From Alphaproteobacteria bacterium HGW-Alphaproteobacteria-4 (lineage in GTDB: Bacteria; Pseudomonadota; Alphaproteobacteria; Rhodobacterales; Rhodobacteraceae): 64,000 bases of DNA. The notes below the pieces were generated by a model, which searched no databases, had not been told where the DNA came from, and worked only from the letters and a program-made list of their open reading frames with translations. The position numbers and the translations under genes were made by a program. This document shows, one piece after another, positions 17,636 through 27,072 of this stretch. How positions within the stretch are numbered: the stretch's first letter is position 1; every line of letters starts with the position of its first letter. The stretch is from the NCBI GenBank assembly GCA_002842855.1, contig PHEE01000007.1:111195-175194 (forward strand), given 5' to 3'.

Positions 17636-18520
17636 TCACGGGCGGCGGATGGGAAAGGTTTTCGTCAAATTCGGTGCAATCAGTGGGCCGGTTCGGCCAC
17701 CCTCGGGCAACCACGCAAGCGGCGGCAAGCGCTTGCCCAGCCGATCCAGCATCCGGCCATAGAGGCTGGCTGCTGCGGGGCGCGGGGTCGGGTGCAGCTT
17801 GTGGTGGAGGTGCAACCCGAACACGGCGGGATCATCTTCAAGCCGTTCGGTTTCGTCGGCATCGTAAAAGCGCAGCGTCTCTTTGCCGTTCCAGCCATAA
17901 AAGACGCGCACCCCGAGCGCGTGCCGCAGCAAATCGTGCTTGCGCGCCAGTCGCGTAAAGGCGTCGTTGCCATAGACCGTGATGCCCAGATCGGCGGGCG
18001 AAAACGGGCGGCCGAGCAGCCGCCAGAAGGTCGGGCGTAGCACCCCACGCCGAAAACCAAGCCAGTGCGGCATCAGATCGGGCGACTCTAGCACCCGCAG
18101 ATAATCGGCAATCATCGGGTTGTCCGGCGGCAGATAGAAAACCGGGCTGCCGATGCGGTGTCGGTCTTCCCAGGCGAAGAACGGTTTTCCCGGATCAACC
18201 GCGAAGTGCCGAAACAGCAGCACATCGCAATCAAGCCAGAGACCCGCCCCGCGTTCCTGCAACTTGACGCGGAAGAGGTCCGAAAAGTTCATCATCGGCT
18301 GGAAGGCACGCCGCTCCTTGCGCAGCACCGGCAGCAGGCGTTGCAGCAGGCTTTCGGGCAGAACCGGATCGGCCGCGTGCCTTGCCACGCCCTCGGGAAC
18401 GCCCTCGACGGTGCCGTAGCTGTAAAGATCAACCTCAAACCCGGCTTCAAGCCAGGAGGCAAGGCAGAGTGTTTCCATATTGCGTAGGCGGCCCGAGTGC
18501 CAGAATGTCGCGATCCGCAT
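17636..18520 (-). CDS. glycosyltransferase-like protein with DxD motif
   Basis: A 294-residue protein with MRIATFWHSGRLRNMETL at the N-terminus and FSDLFRVKLQERGAGLWLD leading into LDCDVLLFRHF (about residues 79-107). This is the layout of DxD sugar transferases of the capsule/GT32-like type, which use the acidic pair to hold the metal-nucleotide sugar. A later VYGNDAFTRLARKH tract fits the family. Substrates are unknown. It starts 26 bases after the sat-cysC stop on the same strand, so PAPS supply and surface glycan synthesis may be linked; no sulfotransferase was found in the window. Confidence 0.65.
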   Translation of the reverse strand: MRIATFWHSGRLRNMETLCLASWLEAGFEVDLYSYGTVEGVPEGVARHAADPVLPESLLQRLLPVLRKERRAFQPMMNFSDLFRVKLQERGAGLWLDCDVLLFRHFAVDPGKPFFAWEDRHRIGSPVFYLPPDNPMIADYLRVLESPDLMPHWLGFRRGVLRPTFWRLLGRPFSPADLGITVYGNDAFTRLARKHDLLRHALGVRVFYGWNGKETLRFYDADETERLEDDPAVFGLHLHHKLHPTPRPAAASLYGRMLDRLGKRLPPLAWLPEGGRTGPLIAPNLTKTFPIRRP

Positions 18521-18546
18521 TCACCCTCCCTCGCGCCGATTATGCC

Positions 18547-20253
18547 TCAGTGCCCGATCAGGCCCATGCTTTCAAGCTTCAATACCACCTGATGTGCGCA
18601 GTGATCGACATCGACGTTTTCGGTATCGACCACCAGTTCGGCCTTGGTCGGGGCCTCGTAGGGGTCGGAAATGCCGGTGAATTCCTTGATCTTGCCTTCG
18701 CGCGCCAGCTTGTAAAGGCCCTTGCGGTCGCGCCGCTCGCATTCCTCGATCGAGGTGGCCACATGCACTTCGACAAAGGCGCCGAAAGCCTCGATCATCT
18801 CGCGCACAGCCCGCCGCGTGGCGGTGTAGGGGGCGATGGGGGCGCAAATGGCGATGCCGCCGTTCTTGGTGATCTCGCTGGCGACATAGCCGATCCGCTT
18901 GATGTTAAGATCGCGGTGCTCTTTCGAGAATCCCAGTTCTGATGAGAGATGCTTGCGCACCACGTCGCCATCAAGCAGGGTTACCGGGCGGCCGCCCATT
19001 TCCATCAGTTTCACCATCAGCGCGTTGGCGATGGTCGATTTGCCGCTGCCTGAAAGCCCGGTGAAGAACACCGTGAAGCCCTGTTTTGACCGCGCCGGGC
19101 TGGTGCGGCGCAGTTCGGTGACCACTTGCGGAAAGCTGAACCACTCGGGAATTTCAAGCCCTTCGCGCAGGCGGCGGCGCAGTTCTGTGCCCGAAATATC
19201 AAGCACGGTGGAACCTTCCGGCACCTCGTTCGCGGGGTAATACTGCGCCTTTTCCTGCACATAGACCATGTGCTTGAAATCGACCATTTCCAGCCCGATT
19301 TCGGATTCGTATTCCTTGAACATCACCTGCGCGTCGTATGGCCCGTAAAAATCCTGCCCGGCGCTGTTCTTGCCCGGCCCGGCGTGGTCGCGCCCGACAA
19401 TGAAATGGGTGCAGCCGTGGTTGCGCCGGATCAGGCCGTGCCAGACCGCCTCGCGCGGGCCCGCCATGCGCATCGCAAGGTTCAATAGGCTCATGGTGGT
19501 GGTCGATGACGGGTATTGGTCAAGCACCGCCTCGTAGCAGCGCACGCGGGTGAAATGGTCCACATCGCCCGGCTTGGTCATGCCCACGACCGGGTGGATA
19601 AGCAGGTTCGCCTGCGCCTCGCGCGCGGCGCGGAAGGTCAGTTCCTGATGCGCACGGTGCAAGGGGTTGCGGGTCTGGAAGGCCACCACGCGACGCCAGC
19701 CCATCTTGCGGAAGAAGGCGCGCAACTCGTTGGGGGTATCGCGGCGGCCCTTGAAATCGTAATGCACCGGCTGCTGGATGCCGGTGATCGGGCCGCCAAG
19801 ATAAACCGGCCCGGCCTGATGGTGCAGGTAGTTCACCGCCGGATGCGCAAGGTCATCGGCGCCAAATACCTTGGCGGCCTCGTTGGCCTTGTTGGGCACC
19901 CATTTGTCGGTGACCGAAAGGATCGCAAGGATCACCCCTTCCTGATCGCGCAGCGCAATATCCTGCCCCGGCTCGATCTTCGCGGCAAACGCCTCGGAAA
20001 CGTCGAGCGTGATCGGCATCGGCCAGAGCGTGCCATCGGCAAGGCGCATGGTTTCAACCACGCTTTCGTAATCGGCCTGCCCCAGAAACCCCTTCAGCGG
20101 GTTGAAACCGCCGTTCATCAGCAATTCAAGGTCGCAGGTCTGGCGCGGCGTCAGATCCCACGAGGGCAGGTTGCCCGCCTCGACTTTGAGCTTCAATGCG
20201 GATTCATGCGAAACATAGAGCTCCGGGACCGGAGCGAGATTGGAAAGGGACAT
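18547..20253 (-). CDS. bifunctional sulfate adenylyltransferase/APS kinase (PAPS synthase)
   Basis: A 568-residue fusion. The N-terminal ATP sulfurylase makes APS from sulfate and ATP (motifs FQTRNPLHRAHQEL and GRDHAGPGK). The C-terminal APS kinase phosphorylates it to PAPS (P-loop GLSGSGKST, then DGDVVRKHLSSELGFS). Both active sites look intact. Such fusions serve sulfate assimilation or supply PAPS to sulfotransferases. The start MSLSNLAPVP at 20253 was chosen on family length; an earlier start at 20346 adds 31 residues without similarity. It leads the minus-strand block that includes the two glycosyltransferase-like genes. Confidence 0.93.
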   Translation of the reverse strand: MSLSNLAPVPELYVSHESALKLKVEAGNLPSWDLTPRQTCDLELLMNGGFNPLKGFLGQADYESVVETMRLADGTLWPMPITLDVSEAFAAKIEPGQDIALRDQEGVILAILSVTDKWVPNKANEAAKVFGADDLAHPAVNYLHHQAGPVYLGGPITGIQQPVHYDFKGRRDTPNELRAFFRKMGWRRVVAFQTRNPLHRAHQELTFRAAREAQANLLIHPVVGMTKPGDVDHFTRVRCYEAVLDQYPSSTTTMSLLNLAMRMAGPREAVWHGLIRRNHGCTHFIVGRDHAGPGKNSAGQDFYGPYDAQVMFKEYESEIGLEMVDFKHMVYVQEKAQYYPANEVPEGSTVLDISGTELRRRLREGLEIPEWFSFPQVVTELRRTSPARSKQGFTVFFTGLSGSGKSTIANALMVKLMEMGGRPVTLLDGDVVRKHLSSELGFSKEHRDLNIKRIGYVASEITKNGGIAICAPIAPYTATRRAVREMIEAFGAFVEVHVATSIEECERRDRKGLYKLAREGKIKEFTGISDPYEAPTKAELVVDTENVDVDHCAHQVVLKLESMGLIGH

Positions 20254-20445
20254 CGGTATGGGCTCGCTAATTGCCTGTTCAGGTTTGCCGGGTTGCGGCA
20301 TTGGCGCCGCCACATTCGCGCGGGGCATAGCGCGCCATTGTGGCACAATTCAAGCGATCATTGAGGTTTATGCAAAGATCGGGCGGTTTTGCCGCCCTGA
20401 TCTGCCTTTGCCGAAAACTGTTCCGCCTGCCGCCTGCGCGCGGGA

Positions 20446-21390
20446 TCAGGCGTCTTCGCTTGCCAGAAACCGCTCGGCATCAAGCGCCGCCATGCAGCCC
20501 ATGCCCGCGCTGGTCACCGCCTGGCGATAGACCGGATCGGTCAGGTCGCCCGCCGCGAACACGCCGGGGATCGAGGTCAACGTGGTGCCGGGCTGCACCT
20601 TCACATAGCCGCCGTGGTGCATTTCCAGCTGGTCTTTTACAAGCTCCGAGGCAGGCGCGTGACCGATCGCCACAAAGAAGCCGTCGCAGGGAACCACGCT
20701 TTCGGCGCCGGTTTTCACATCGCGCACCCGCACCCCGGTTACCCCCAGCGGGTTCTCGTCGCCAAGCACTTCTTCGATCGTGTGGTTCCAGCGCACTTCG
20801 ATTTTCGGGTGCTTGAACAGGCGGTTTTGCAGGATCTTTTCGGCCCGCAGGCTGTCGCGGCGGTGAATGAGCGTAACCTTGGTGGCGAAGTTGGTCAGAT
20901 AGAGCGCCTCTTCCACCGCCGAGTTGCCGCCACCCGCCACCACAACCTCTTTGCCACGGTAAAAGAAACCGTCGCAGGTGGCGCAGGCCGAGGCGCCGAA
21001 GCCCTTGTATTTCTCTTCCGAAGGCAGCCCCAGCCAGCGCGCCTGCGCCCCGGTGGCCAAGATCACCGCATCGGCGGTGTAGGTGGTGCCAGAGTCGCCG
21101 ATCGCCGTGAATGGGCGCTTTTGCAGATCAAGCGAGGTGATCAGGTCCGAGATGATCTCGGCGCCCATCGCGGCGGCGTGCGCCTCCATCTTGACCATCA
21201 GTTCGGGCCCCATCACCGTGGTTTCGCCCGGCCAGTTTTCAACCTCGGTGGTGATCGTCAACTGCCCGCCCGGCTGCATCCCCTGAACGAGCAGGGGCGA
21301 AAGCATCGCGCGCGCGGCATAAACGGCGGCGGTATAGCCTGCAGGCCCCGAACCGATGATCAAAACCTTCGTGTGCCGCGTCTCGCCCAT
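20446..21390 (-). CDS. trxB: thioredoxin reductase
   Basis: An FAD/NADPH flavoenzyme of 314 residues that reduces thioredoxin. The FAD-binding [15 protein letters not shown] is at the N-terminus. The redox pair CATCDG lies near residue 140, the NADPH motif [10 protein letters not shown] just after it, and the C-terminal FAD motif [10 protein letters not shown] completes the set. ATG codons at 21390, 21402 and 21405 are possible; 21390 has GGGGGCG upstream. The Lrp-type regulator gene is divergent, 161 bases away, with three TTGCG repeats between them. Confidence 0.95.
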   Translation of the reverse strand: MGETRHTKVLIIGSGPAGYTAAVYAARAMLSPLLVQGMQPGGQLTITTEVENWPGETTVMGPELMVKMEAHAAAMGAEIISDLITSLDLQKRPFTAIGDSGTTYTADAVILATGAQARWLGLPSEEKYKGFGASACATCDGFFYRGKEVVVAGGGNSAVEEALYLTNFATKVTLIHRRDSLRAEKILQNRLFKHPKIEVRWNHTIEEVLGDENPLGVTGVRVRDVKTGAESVVPCDGFFVAIGHAPASELVKDQLEMHHGGYVKVQPGTTLTSIPGVFAAGDLTDPVYRQAVTSAGMGCMAALDAERFLASEDA

Positions 21391-21473
21391 ATCCGCCCCC
21401 ATCATGGTGTTACCCGCATATATCTGCCCCTCGGTCCGGTTTAAACCCCCTGAGGCCTGTGGCAAGATTGCTC

Positions 21474-21506
21474 TTGCGCGGGGTTTTGCGAAAGAATATT
21501 GCGCAA
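21474..21506. promoter_or_regulatory. TTGCG repeats in the trxB/lrp divergent region
   Basis: TTGCG occurs at 21474, 21486 and 21499, about one helical turn apart, and the last is part of the palindrome TTGCGCAA (21499-21506). The spacing suits an oligomeric regulator such as the adjacent Lrp protein acting on its own and the trxB promoter. Confidence 0.3.
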
Positions 21507-21551
21507 CCTTCGCCACGGCGATAAGTTCCGCGAAACCTTTGGAGGCGCAGG

Positions 21552-22052
21552 ATGTCTGGCACCAAGCTTGACGAGATCGACCGCAAGATCCTGGCGGAAT
21601 TGCAGGCCGACGGGCGTATGACCAATGTCGAACTTGCCAAGCGGGTCGGCATTTCGGCGCCGCCCTGCCTGCGCAGGGTCCGCACACTTGAAGAGGCGGG
21701 CTATATTCGCGGCTACCATGCCGACGTGAACCCGCGCGAGTTGGGGTTTGAGGTTGGGGTTTTCGCCATGGTGCGGCTGCAAAGTCAGGCTGAAACCGAC
21801 CTGAGCGCGTTTGAGGCGCTCTGCCGCGCCTGGCCTCTGGTGCGTGAATGCCACATGCTCAATGGCGAGATCGACTTCATTCTCAAATGCGTGGCGCCTG
21901 ACCTTTCCAGCTTTCAGCGCTTTCTGACCGAGGAGCTTACATCGGCGGCGAATGTCGCGTCGGTGAAGACCTCGCTGGTGATCCGCTGCGCCAAGGATCA
22001 GCCGGGCGTGCCGTTCGATGTGCTTGAAGCGCGCCTTGCCCGCCACCCCTGA
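21552..22052 (+). CDS. Lrp/AsnC family transcriptional regulator
   Basis: A 166-residue regulator with an N-terminal winged helix-turn-helix ([20 protein letters not shown], then [20 protein letters not shown]). A C-terminal RAM effector domain (about 65-150) has [13 protein letters not shown]. It probably assembles as a dimer or octamer and senses an amino acid, but the ligand cannot be told. A strong ribosome site (TTGGAGG) precedes the ATG. It is divergent from trxB and may control it or itself through the TTGCG repeats. It ends before a large inverted repeat shared with the convergent Hint gene. Confidence 0.93.
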   Translation: MSGTKLDEIDRKILAELQADGRMTNVELAKRVGISAPPCLRRVRTLEEAGYIRGYHADVNPRELGFEVGVFAMVRLQSQAETDLSAFEALCRAWPLVRECHMLNGEIDFILKCVAPDLSSFQRFLTEELTSAANVASVKTSLVIRCAKDQPGVPFDVLEARLARHP

Positions 22053-22069
22053 TCCTGCGCCCAAGGCCC

Positions 22070-22115
22070 GGATATCTGCCCCAAGGCAGGCGCCCTTGCC
22101 TTGGGCCAAATATCC
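22070..22115. terminator. GGATATTT-element inverted repeat between convergent genes
   Basis: Arms at 22070-22088 (GGATATCTGCCCCAAGGCA) and 22097-22115 (TGCCTTGGGCCAAATATCC) match at 17 of 19 positions around an 8-base loop. It lies exactly between the stops of the Lrp gene and the Hint gene. It belongs to the same element family as the copies at 0.57, 26.7 and 43.6 kb. A role in transcription end or RNA stability is inferred. Confidence 0.6.
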
Positions 22116-22141
22116 CCCCGCGGAGCGCGGCAGGGCCGGGG

Positions 22142-22948
22142 TCAGCCTTCCAGCAACTGCTCGACCTCGAACCGCGTCAGCCTTGGGTGTGCATGCGGCC
22201 CGAAATCGGCCAGCCGCGCCAGTTGCGGAAAGAATGCGGAAAACAGCGCCAGCATGCGCGGCTCGACCATCGCCTCGATGCCAGTGCCGGGGTGGTAGCT
22301 TTCCACTTCCAGCCCCATTACCCGCAGGCTCGATTGCCGCGCCAATACCAGATGAAAGACGTTTATCGGCACGACCGGCCGCAGTTCGATCACGCTCACG
22401 CCATCGACCACGGCACGGGCGGGCACATAGGCGGTGTCACTGCCCGCCACCGCACGGCAGCGCGCATCGCGCAGCAAAAGCCGCGCGCGCGGGCCTAGCA
22501 CCAGATCGTGGATCGGGCGATTGGCGCCAAAGGCTTCGGCGGTGATGCGCGTCAGGGTCCCGTCACTTTCACCGGCGGCGTTGGGGTAGATCGTCATCGA
22601 ACCGATCCAGGTGATGGTTTCGGCCCGCCCTTCGGCGGTCAGCGCCCGCATGCCGGGCACGAGGTCTTCGACCGCCACTGGCCCCGCTTCGGTCGCCACC
22701 AGCGCGCCGCGTGCCAACGCCGAAAACGCCTCTTCAAAAAGTGCCGTCGCCGGGGCGATGCGGGTCGAGCTTTCCACATTGCCCGCAGCGGTCAACCAGG
22801 CGGTTTCATAGCGGCGCGTCAGCGCGCGCGCCTGTTGTGGCCGGGCATCCGGTAGCGGAGCCTGCAATTTGCGGGTCGAGAGCGAACTGGCTACAGGGCG
22901 CTGCCCTTGCACCGCAAGTGATGCGGCGGGGCGGTGGGGATAGGACAT
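22142..22948 (-). CDS. degenerate Hint-domain protein lacking the catalytic Cys
   Basis: A 268-residue protein. Residues 1-70 are Arg/Gln/Ala-rich and featureless; the rest matches the Hint_2 layout. GALVATEAGPVAVEDLVPGM opens it (about 81-100), with AETITWIGSMT next. The later block DLVLGPRARLLLRD (near 144) takes the place of SPxHRML, and a C-terminal FHLVLARQSSL and VESYHPGTG follow. The position of the essential first Cys is Ala77 (ALARGALV against CFTPGTRV) and the block-B His is Arg, so autocleavage is not expected. The start at 22948 gives MSYPHRPAAS. It stands alone, converging on the Lrp gene. Confidence 0.7.
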   Translation of the reverse strand: MSYPHRPAASLAVQGQRPVASSLSTRKLQAPLPDARPQQARALTRRYETAWLTAAGNVESSTRIAPATALFEEAFSALARGALVATEAGPVAVEDLVPGMRALTAEGRAETITWIGSMTIYPNAAGESDGTLTRITAEAFGANRPIHDLVLGPRARLLLRDARCRAVAGSDTAYVPARAVVDGVSVIELRPVVPINVFHLVLARQSSLRVMGLEVESYHPGTGIEAMVEPRMLALFSAFFPQLARLADFGPHAHPRLTRFEVEQLLEG

Positions 22949-23159
22949 GATCAACCTTCCGGTTTCATCAGGTCTGCAGCGGCCCCCACCGAGTACAGAC
23001 AAACAGGCGCACAGAATGCGGGCATCACCGCCCGGCTGTCAAATCCTGCGCGAAATTGTCGTGGGGCGCCGGGCCAATCCGGCCCCGCGCCCCACGACTG
23101 TTTCTATGTTCTGAATAGCCTCGCCACAATTGCCGCGAGGCGGGCGAATCGGGTGCCGA

Positions 23160-23333
23160 TCAGGCGCGCCGCAAGACCGCACGCAGGCCGGTGGCGCGCG
23201 GGTCAGCCGCTTCGGTGCGCCGGGCAATGGTTTGTGCCCGCACTGCGCCACGCTGCCACGGCATCGCGACTTCGCATTTGGCGGCTTCGGCGATGGCGGA
23301 TTGCAGCCAGCGGCGGGGTTTCTTGGGGGTCAT
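23160..23333 (-). CDS. small basic conserved protein
   Basis: A 57-residue basic protein (MTPKKPRRWLQSAIAEAAKC at the start, then EVAMPWQRGAVRAQTIARR). I recognise similar small proteins with the KRRWLKSV-to-MPWQRG pattern in Rhodobacteraceae, but they have no known function. A good ribosome site (GGAGCAGAGAA) precedes the ATG at 23333, which supports it as a real gene. It may bind nucleic acid, given its charge; this is only inference. It lies alone between the Hint gene and pgeF. Confidence 0.6.
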   Translation of the reverse strand: MTPKKPRRWLQSAIAEAAKCEVAMPWQRGAVRAQTIARRTEAADPRATGLRAVLRRA

Positions 23334-23564
23334 TTCTCTGCTCCTGCCATGTGCCGGTGTTCGGCGTGTCGGGTCGGGTCTTGCTGCCCGGATGCCCCTT
23401 TTTCGCAATGATTTGCGGCGGCTATACGGCATTACCGGGTAATTGCTGTGAACTGGCGCCGGGCATGACTGCGCCGGATTGTTTCAAAATTTGCAGCAAA
23501 TCATCACGATTGTGCATCGGCACCCGCGCCCGGCCTGCCAAATGTGGCAGCATTGCGGCGCGGA

Positions 23565-24329
23565 TCAGAGCCGGATAGTCGAAATCAGGCGGCCATAGTC
23601 AGCCTCGCCAAGGTGGGTGGCGCGGCGATAGGAATAGAACCGATCAGGGTCGGAGTAGGTGCAATGGCGCGTCCACTCGGCATGCCCGATACCCGCCGCG
23701 CGGAGCCGATAAAGCGCCAGCGCGGGCAGATCGAACATCGGCCTGCCATTAGGCCCGGCTGCAAAAAAGCGCCCGTAACCGTCATCTTCGGCAAGAAATG
23801 TTTCCAAAAAGTCATGGCCTACCTCGTAGGCGCGTTGGCTGATGCAGGGACCAATCACCGCCACTGTGTTCTCGCGCAGCGCGCCAAGCCCCTCCATTGC
23901 GTCGAGGGTTGCCTCCAGCACGCCGCCCAGGGTGCCTTTCCAGCCTGCATGCGCAGCACCTATCACCCCGGCGGTTACATCGGCAAACAGCACCGGCTGG
24001 CAATCGGCGGTCAGCACACTCAGCACCACCCCCGGCGTTGCCGTGACCAGCGCATCGGCGTTTGGCAGTGGCGCGGGCGGCGGCAATGTGACCGCAATGA
24101 CATCGGCCGAATGCACCTGATTGACACCCGCCAGCGCCGCAACCCCCGTGCCCATCGCCGTGGCGGCGCGGGCACGGTTGATAGCCACCGCCTCGCTCTG
24201 GTCGCTCGACCCCGGGCCACAGTTCAGCCCGGCAAAAATGCCCGATGAGGCACCGCCCCGGCGGGTGAAAAACCCGTGGCGCAGCGGCGCAAGCGTTGGC
24301 GATGTCAGAAACTCAAGCGTGGTGGGCAT
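23565..24329 (-). CDS. pgeF: purine nucleoside phosphorylase/laccase-domain protein (PgeF/YfiH type)
   Basis: A 254-residue multicopper-oxidase-like (DUF152) protein. Members remove wrongly built peptidoglycan precursors or act on purine nucleosides. The metal-binding residues are visible: NQVHSADV, the Cys in LTADCQPVL and AAHAGWKGTLGG. A C-terminal HCTYSDPDRFYSYRR completes the signature. The start at 24329 overlaps the end of midA by 17 bases, placing it third in lgt-midA-pgeF, a conserved Rhodobacteraceae order. Confidence 0.9.
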   Translation of the reverse strand: MPTTLEFLTSPTLAPLRHGFFTRRGGASSGIFAGLNCGPGSSDQSEAVAINRARAATAMGTGVAALAGVNQVHSADVIAVTLPPPAPLPNADALVTATPGVVLSVLTADCQPVLFADVTAGVIGAAHAGWKGTLGGVLEATLDAMEGLGALRENTVAVIGPCISQRAYEVGHDFLETFLAEDDGYGRFFAAGPNGRPMFDLPALALYRLRAAGIGHAEWTRHCTYSDPDRFYSYRRATHLGEADYGRLISTIRL

Positions 24330-25416
24330 CGGGTGCCTTTGGCAGGTCCTGGTCAAATCCGGGCGGCGGTGGGGCGCCCAAGGGGTGAATCGCAAGCGCC
24401 TTGAACAGGTTCCCCATTTCCTGTGGGTGGGTCAAGCGCCGGTGCGCGGCAATGTGGCTTTCAAGTGCGGCGCCCTTAAGGCTACGCGACAGCGCACGGG
24501 CGCGATCGGTAATGCCAAGTCGCTCCAGCAACACCCCTTGCGGGGTCAGCGCACTGGCCTCGGCCCCTGCCGCCCGCGCTGCCGCCGCCAACGGCGCGAA
24601 GGCCACATGCGCGGTCAGGTCCGCTTCACCGGGCGTTTCCAGCGGGTCGCAGGGCGCGTGGCTGCGCAGCGCCTGAAAGGTGTCGCCAAGGCTTTGCCAG
24701 CCACCATAGTCGATGAAGATCGCAACACCCCCATGCGCCGCGATGCGTCGCGCGATCTCGGTGACCATTGCCTCGGCGGGGGCGCAGGTTTCGACCACAT
24801 CGCCGGGCCGGGTATCGGCCAGCCGATGCGCCAATGCCGCAAGCGGCATGGGCGGCGCCAGCCCAAAGGCCAGCGCCTCGCCCGCCAGCCCGACCTGCCG
24901 TTCGGCCCATCCATCGCCCGCCCGTACGAACTGGCGGATCGGCAAGGCATCGAAAAACTCGTTGGCGATCAGAAACAGCGGCGCTTCGGGAAGGTCGGAA
25001 AGGGTGTCGTGCCAGCGTGCGCCATAGGCGGCCAGTTTGGCGGCCTGCATGGCGCGCAGGGTAGGCGATGCCTCGACCAGATGCACCCCGGCTGCCGCTG
25101 CAAACCCTGGCACCCGCGCCGTCGCGCGCAGGATGTCGGCCATCAGCGTACCGCGCCCCGGCCCCGGTTCGGCCAGCACGATGCGCGCCGCCGCGCCCTG
25201 ATCGCGCCACGCCTGCGCCAGCCCCAGGCCCAGAAGCTCGCCGAACATCTGGCTGATCTCGGGTGCCGTGGTAAAGTCGCCCGCCACCCCCAAAGGGTCG
25301 CGCGTGGTGTAATAGCCGTGAACGGGGTGCAAAAGGCAGGTCGCCATATACTCGGCCAGGGTCATCGGCCCGGTCGCCGCGATCCGGCGCGCCAGTATCT
25401 GCTTCAGCCGCGTCAC
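24313..25416 (-). CDS. class I SAM-dependent methyltransferase, MidA/NDUFAF7 family
   Basis: A 367-residue member of the protein-arginine methyltransferase family that in mitochondria modifies a complex I subunit. Seen are [15 protein letters not shown] near the N-terminus, the SAM-binding region [16 protein letters not shown] (about 80-95), [12 protein letters not shown] and FIDYGGWQ. The start is a GTG at 25416 that overlaps the lgt stop (GTGA); no ATG is suitably placed, so translational coupling is likely. It sits between lgt and pgeF. Confidence 0.88.
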   Translation of the reverse strand: MTRLKQILARRIAATGPMTLAEYMATCLLHPVHGYYTTRDPLGVAGDFTTAPEISQMFGELLGLGLAQAWRDQGAAARIVLAEPGPGRGTLMADILRATARVPGFAAAAGVHLVEASPTLRAMQAAKLAAYGARWHDTLSDLPEAPLFLIANEFFDALPIRQFVRAGDGWAERQVGLAGEALAFGLAPPMPLAALAHRLADTRPGDVVETCAPAEAMVTEIARRIAAHGGVAIFIDYGGWQSLGDTFQALRSHAPCDPLETPGEADLTAHVAFAPLAAAARAAGAEASALTPQGVLLERLGITDRARALSRSLKGAALESHIAAHRRLTHPQEMGNLFKALAIHPLGAPPPPGFDQDLPKAPDAHHA

Positions 25417-26291
25417 CGCGCGCTCCGTGCCCGCCACACGAACCACAGGCCCGCCGCCAGCATCGGCAGAGACAAGAGTTGCCCCATGCTCAAACCCCAG
25501 CCCGCAAGCCCGATCACATGACCCAACGGATTGTCGGGCGTGATATATTGCGCGTCGGCTTGGCGGAATAATTCGACAAAAAACCGCGCCGCGCCATAGC
25601 CCGCAAGAAAGGTGCCCAAAATCCGCCCCGGCGCCCGCAATGCCCCGCGCCGCAGCAAGACCAGCAGCACAAGGCCCAGCACCAGCCCCTCCAGCCCGGC
25701 TTCGTAAAGTTGCGAGGGGTGGCGCGCGCAAGCGCCGATGATGCCGGGGCAATTCTGCGCCTCGGCACCCGGAAAGATCACCCCCCAGGGCATCGTGGTC
25801 GGGCGGCCCCAAAGCTCGGCGTTGATGAAGTTGGCGATCCGCCCCAGCATCAGCCCTACCGGGGTTGCAAGCGCGAAGGCATCGGCCAGCGGCAAAGGCG
25901 CAACGCCATGGCGGCGGCAATACCACAGCCCCGCCACCACGACCCCCAGAAAGCCGCCGTGAAACGACATCCCGCCCTGCCAGACCTTCAGAATCTCGAA
26001 AGGATGCGCCAGATAATAGCCCGGCTGATACAACAGCACAAAGCCAAGCCGCCCCCCCACCACAACCCCAAGCACGATGGCGGTGATCAGCTCCTCCACC
26101 GCCTCCGGCGCCATTGGCGCCGTGCCACCCCAAAGCGCGGGCCGCCGCATCAGCGCCAGCAGAATGCGCCAGGCAACCAGCAGCCCCGCGATATAGGCCA
26201 GTGCATACCACCGCAGCGCGAATTCGAACCCCCAGAATGAGATCGAAAACACATCGGGGCTGAGGTTGGGAAAGGTGATGGCAGCGGGCAT
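25413..26291 (-). CDS. lgt: prolipoprotein diacylglyceryl transferase
   Basis: Inner-membrane enzyme that attaches diacylglycerol to the lipobox cysteine of prolipoproteins, 292 residues with about seven spans. The Lgt signature region [17 protein letters not shown] is present, as are [10 protein letters not shown] near the N-terminus and the periplasmic HPSQLYEA motif. The start [10 protein letters not shown] at 26291 has a strong ribosome site (AAAGGAG). An earlier start at 26327 is less likely. It is first in the lgt-midA-pgeF operon. Confidence 0.95.
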   Translation of the reverse strand: MPAAITFPNLSPDVFSISFWGFEFALRWYALAYIAGLLVAWRILLALMRRPALWGGTAPMAPEAVEELITAIVLGVVVGGRLGFVLLYQPGYYLAHPFEILKVWQGGMSFHGGFLGVVVAGLWYCRRHGVAPLPLADAFALATPVGLMLGRIANFINAELWGRPTTMPWGVIFPGAEAQNCPGIIGACARHPSQLYEAGLEGLVLGLVLLVLLRRGALRAPGRILGTFLAGYGAARFFVELFRQADAQYITPDNPLGHVIGLAGWGLSMGQLLSLPMLAAGLWFVWRARSAR

Positions 26292-26399
26292 GGCGGCTCC
26301 TTTGGGGCCGAGAAAGACCCCGGGCACGGCGCGAAGTCAACCTTGAGGTTTCGCGCCCGCCCGCCCATATAGGGCCAAACCCGGATGCAGGAGCCCGCC

Positions 26400-26666
26400 A
26401 TGCAAGCGCCCAACAAGTTCTTCGATGAAATGTCCAAACTGATGACCAACGCGGTCGGCGTCGCGCAGGGCGCCAAGACCGAAGCGGAAACCGCGCTGAA
26501 AGGCTGGATGGACCGTTGGCTGGCCGACCGCGACTTTGTCACCCGCGAAGAGTTCGACGCGGTAAAGGCGATGGCCACAAAAGCGCGCGAGGAAAACGAG
26601 GCGCTGAAAGCCCGGCTCGACGCGCTTGAAGCCAAGCCCGCGAAAACTGCCAAACCAAAAGCCTGA
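26400..26666 (+). CDS. UbiK/BMFP family accessory factor
   Basis: An 88-residue helical protein of the BMFP/UbiK type that assists the ubiquinone-synthesis complex and can bind membranes. The N-terminal part KFFDEMSKLMTNAVG is amphipathic, and the C-terminal REEFDAVKAMATKAREENEA tract is a trimeric coiled coil ending in Lys/Ala repeats. The ATG at 26400 was chosen because AGGAG lies 7 bases upstream. It diverges from lgt with about 110 bases between starts. Confidence 0.8.
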   Translation: MQAPNKFFDEMSKLMTNAVGVAQGAKTEAETALKGWMDRWLADRDFVTREEFDAVKAMATKAREENEALKARLDALEAKPAKTAKPKA

Positions 26667-26674
26667 GCGCCGAT

Positions 26675-26742
26675 ATCTGCTTTAGGCAAAATATCCCCGC
26701 CGGAGGCTTTTGTTCGCAAAGGGCGCTCGGCGGGGGATATTT
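26675..26742. repeat. GGATATTT-element inverted repeat between convergent genes
   Basis: Arms at 26689-26702 and 26728-26742 read AAATATCCCCGCCG and its reverse complement, with one extra base in the second arm. The reverse strand of the first arm gives GCCTCCGGCGGGGATATTT, identical over 19 bases to the copy at 43629-43647. It lies between the stops of the UbiK-type gene and the DUF6476 gene. Confidence 0.6.
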
Positions 26743-26760
26743 GAACTGACGCAGTCGAAT

Positions 26761-27072
26761 TCAGGGCTTGAGGCTCTGGCGCAGCGTTCCGTTGGCAGCG
26801 TAGATCAGCACCTCGCCCGCTTTGGTGACAACCACAATGAACCCGTCACCAAAGGTGAGCGCGGCGACTTCGGCGCCCGCCGGCAGCGCGATATTGGCGG
26901 GCAGGGCGGGAAGCCGGGGCGGCGGTGCCGCGAGGCGGATGACAAGCAGCACGATGATCGTTAGAAGGCCCGCAATCATGGTGGCGGTGAGCACCGTCAC
27001 CAGTCGTTTGATAAAGCGCAACTCGGGCGGCGGCGGGCCGGTCGGGGTTGGCTCGGAAGGCAAGTCGGACAT
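26761..27072 (-). CDS. DUF6476-like single-span membrane protein
   Basis: A 103-residue protein. A Pro-rich cytosolic N-terminus (PSEPTPTGPPPP) leads into one membrane span (about residues 22-46), followed by a small periplasmic domain with GDGFIVVVTKAGEVLIYAA. It matches small membrane proteins found next to rluD in Rhodobacteraceae; function unknown. The ATG at 27072 shares bases with the ATG of rluD on the other strand (CATG), so each gene's ribosome site lies inside the other. The AAGGA upstream is 11 bases from the start, rather far, and an in-frame ATG at 27084 is possible. Confidence 0.72.
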   Translation of the reverse strand: MSDLPSEPTPTGPPPPELRFIKRLVTVLTATMIAGLLTIIVLLVIRLAAPPPRLPALPANIALPAGAEVAALTFGDGFIVVVTKAGEVLIYAANGTLRQSLKP

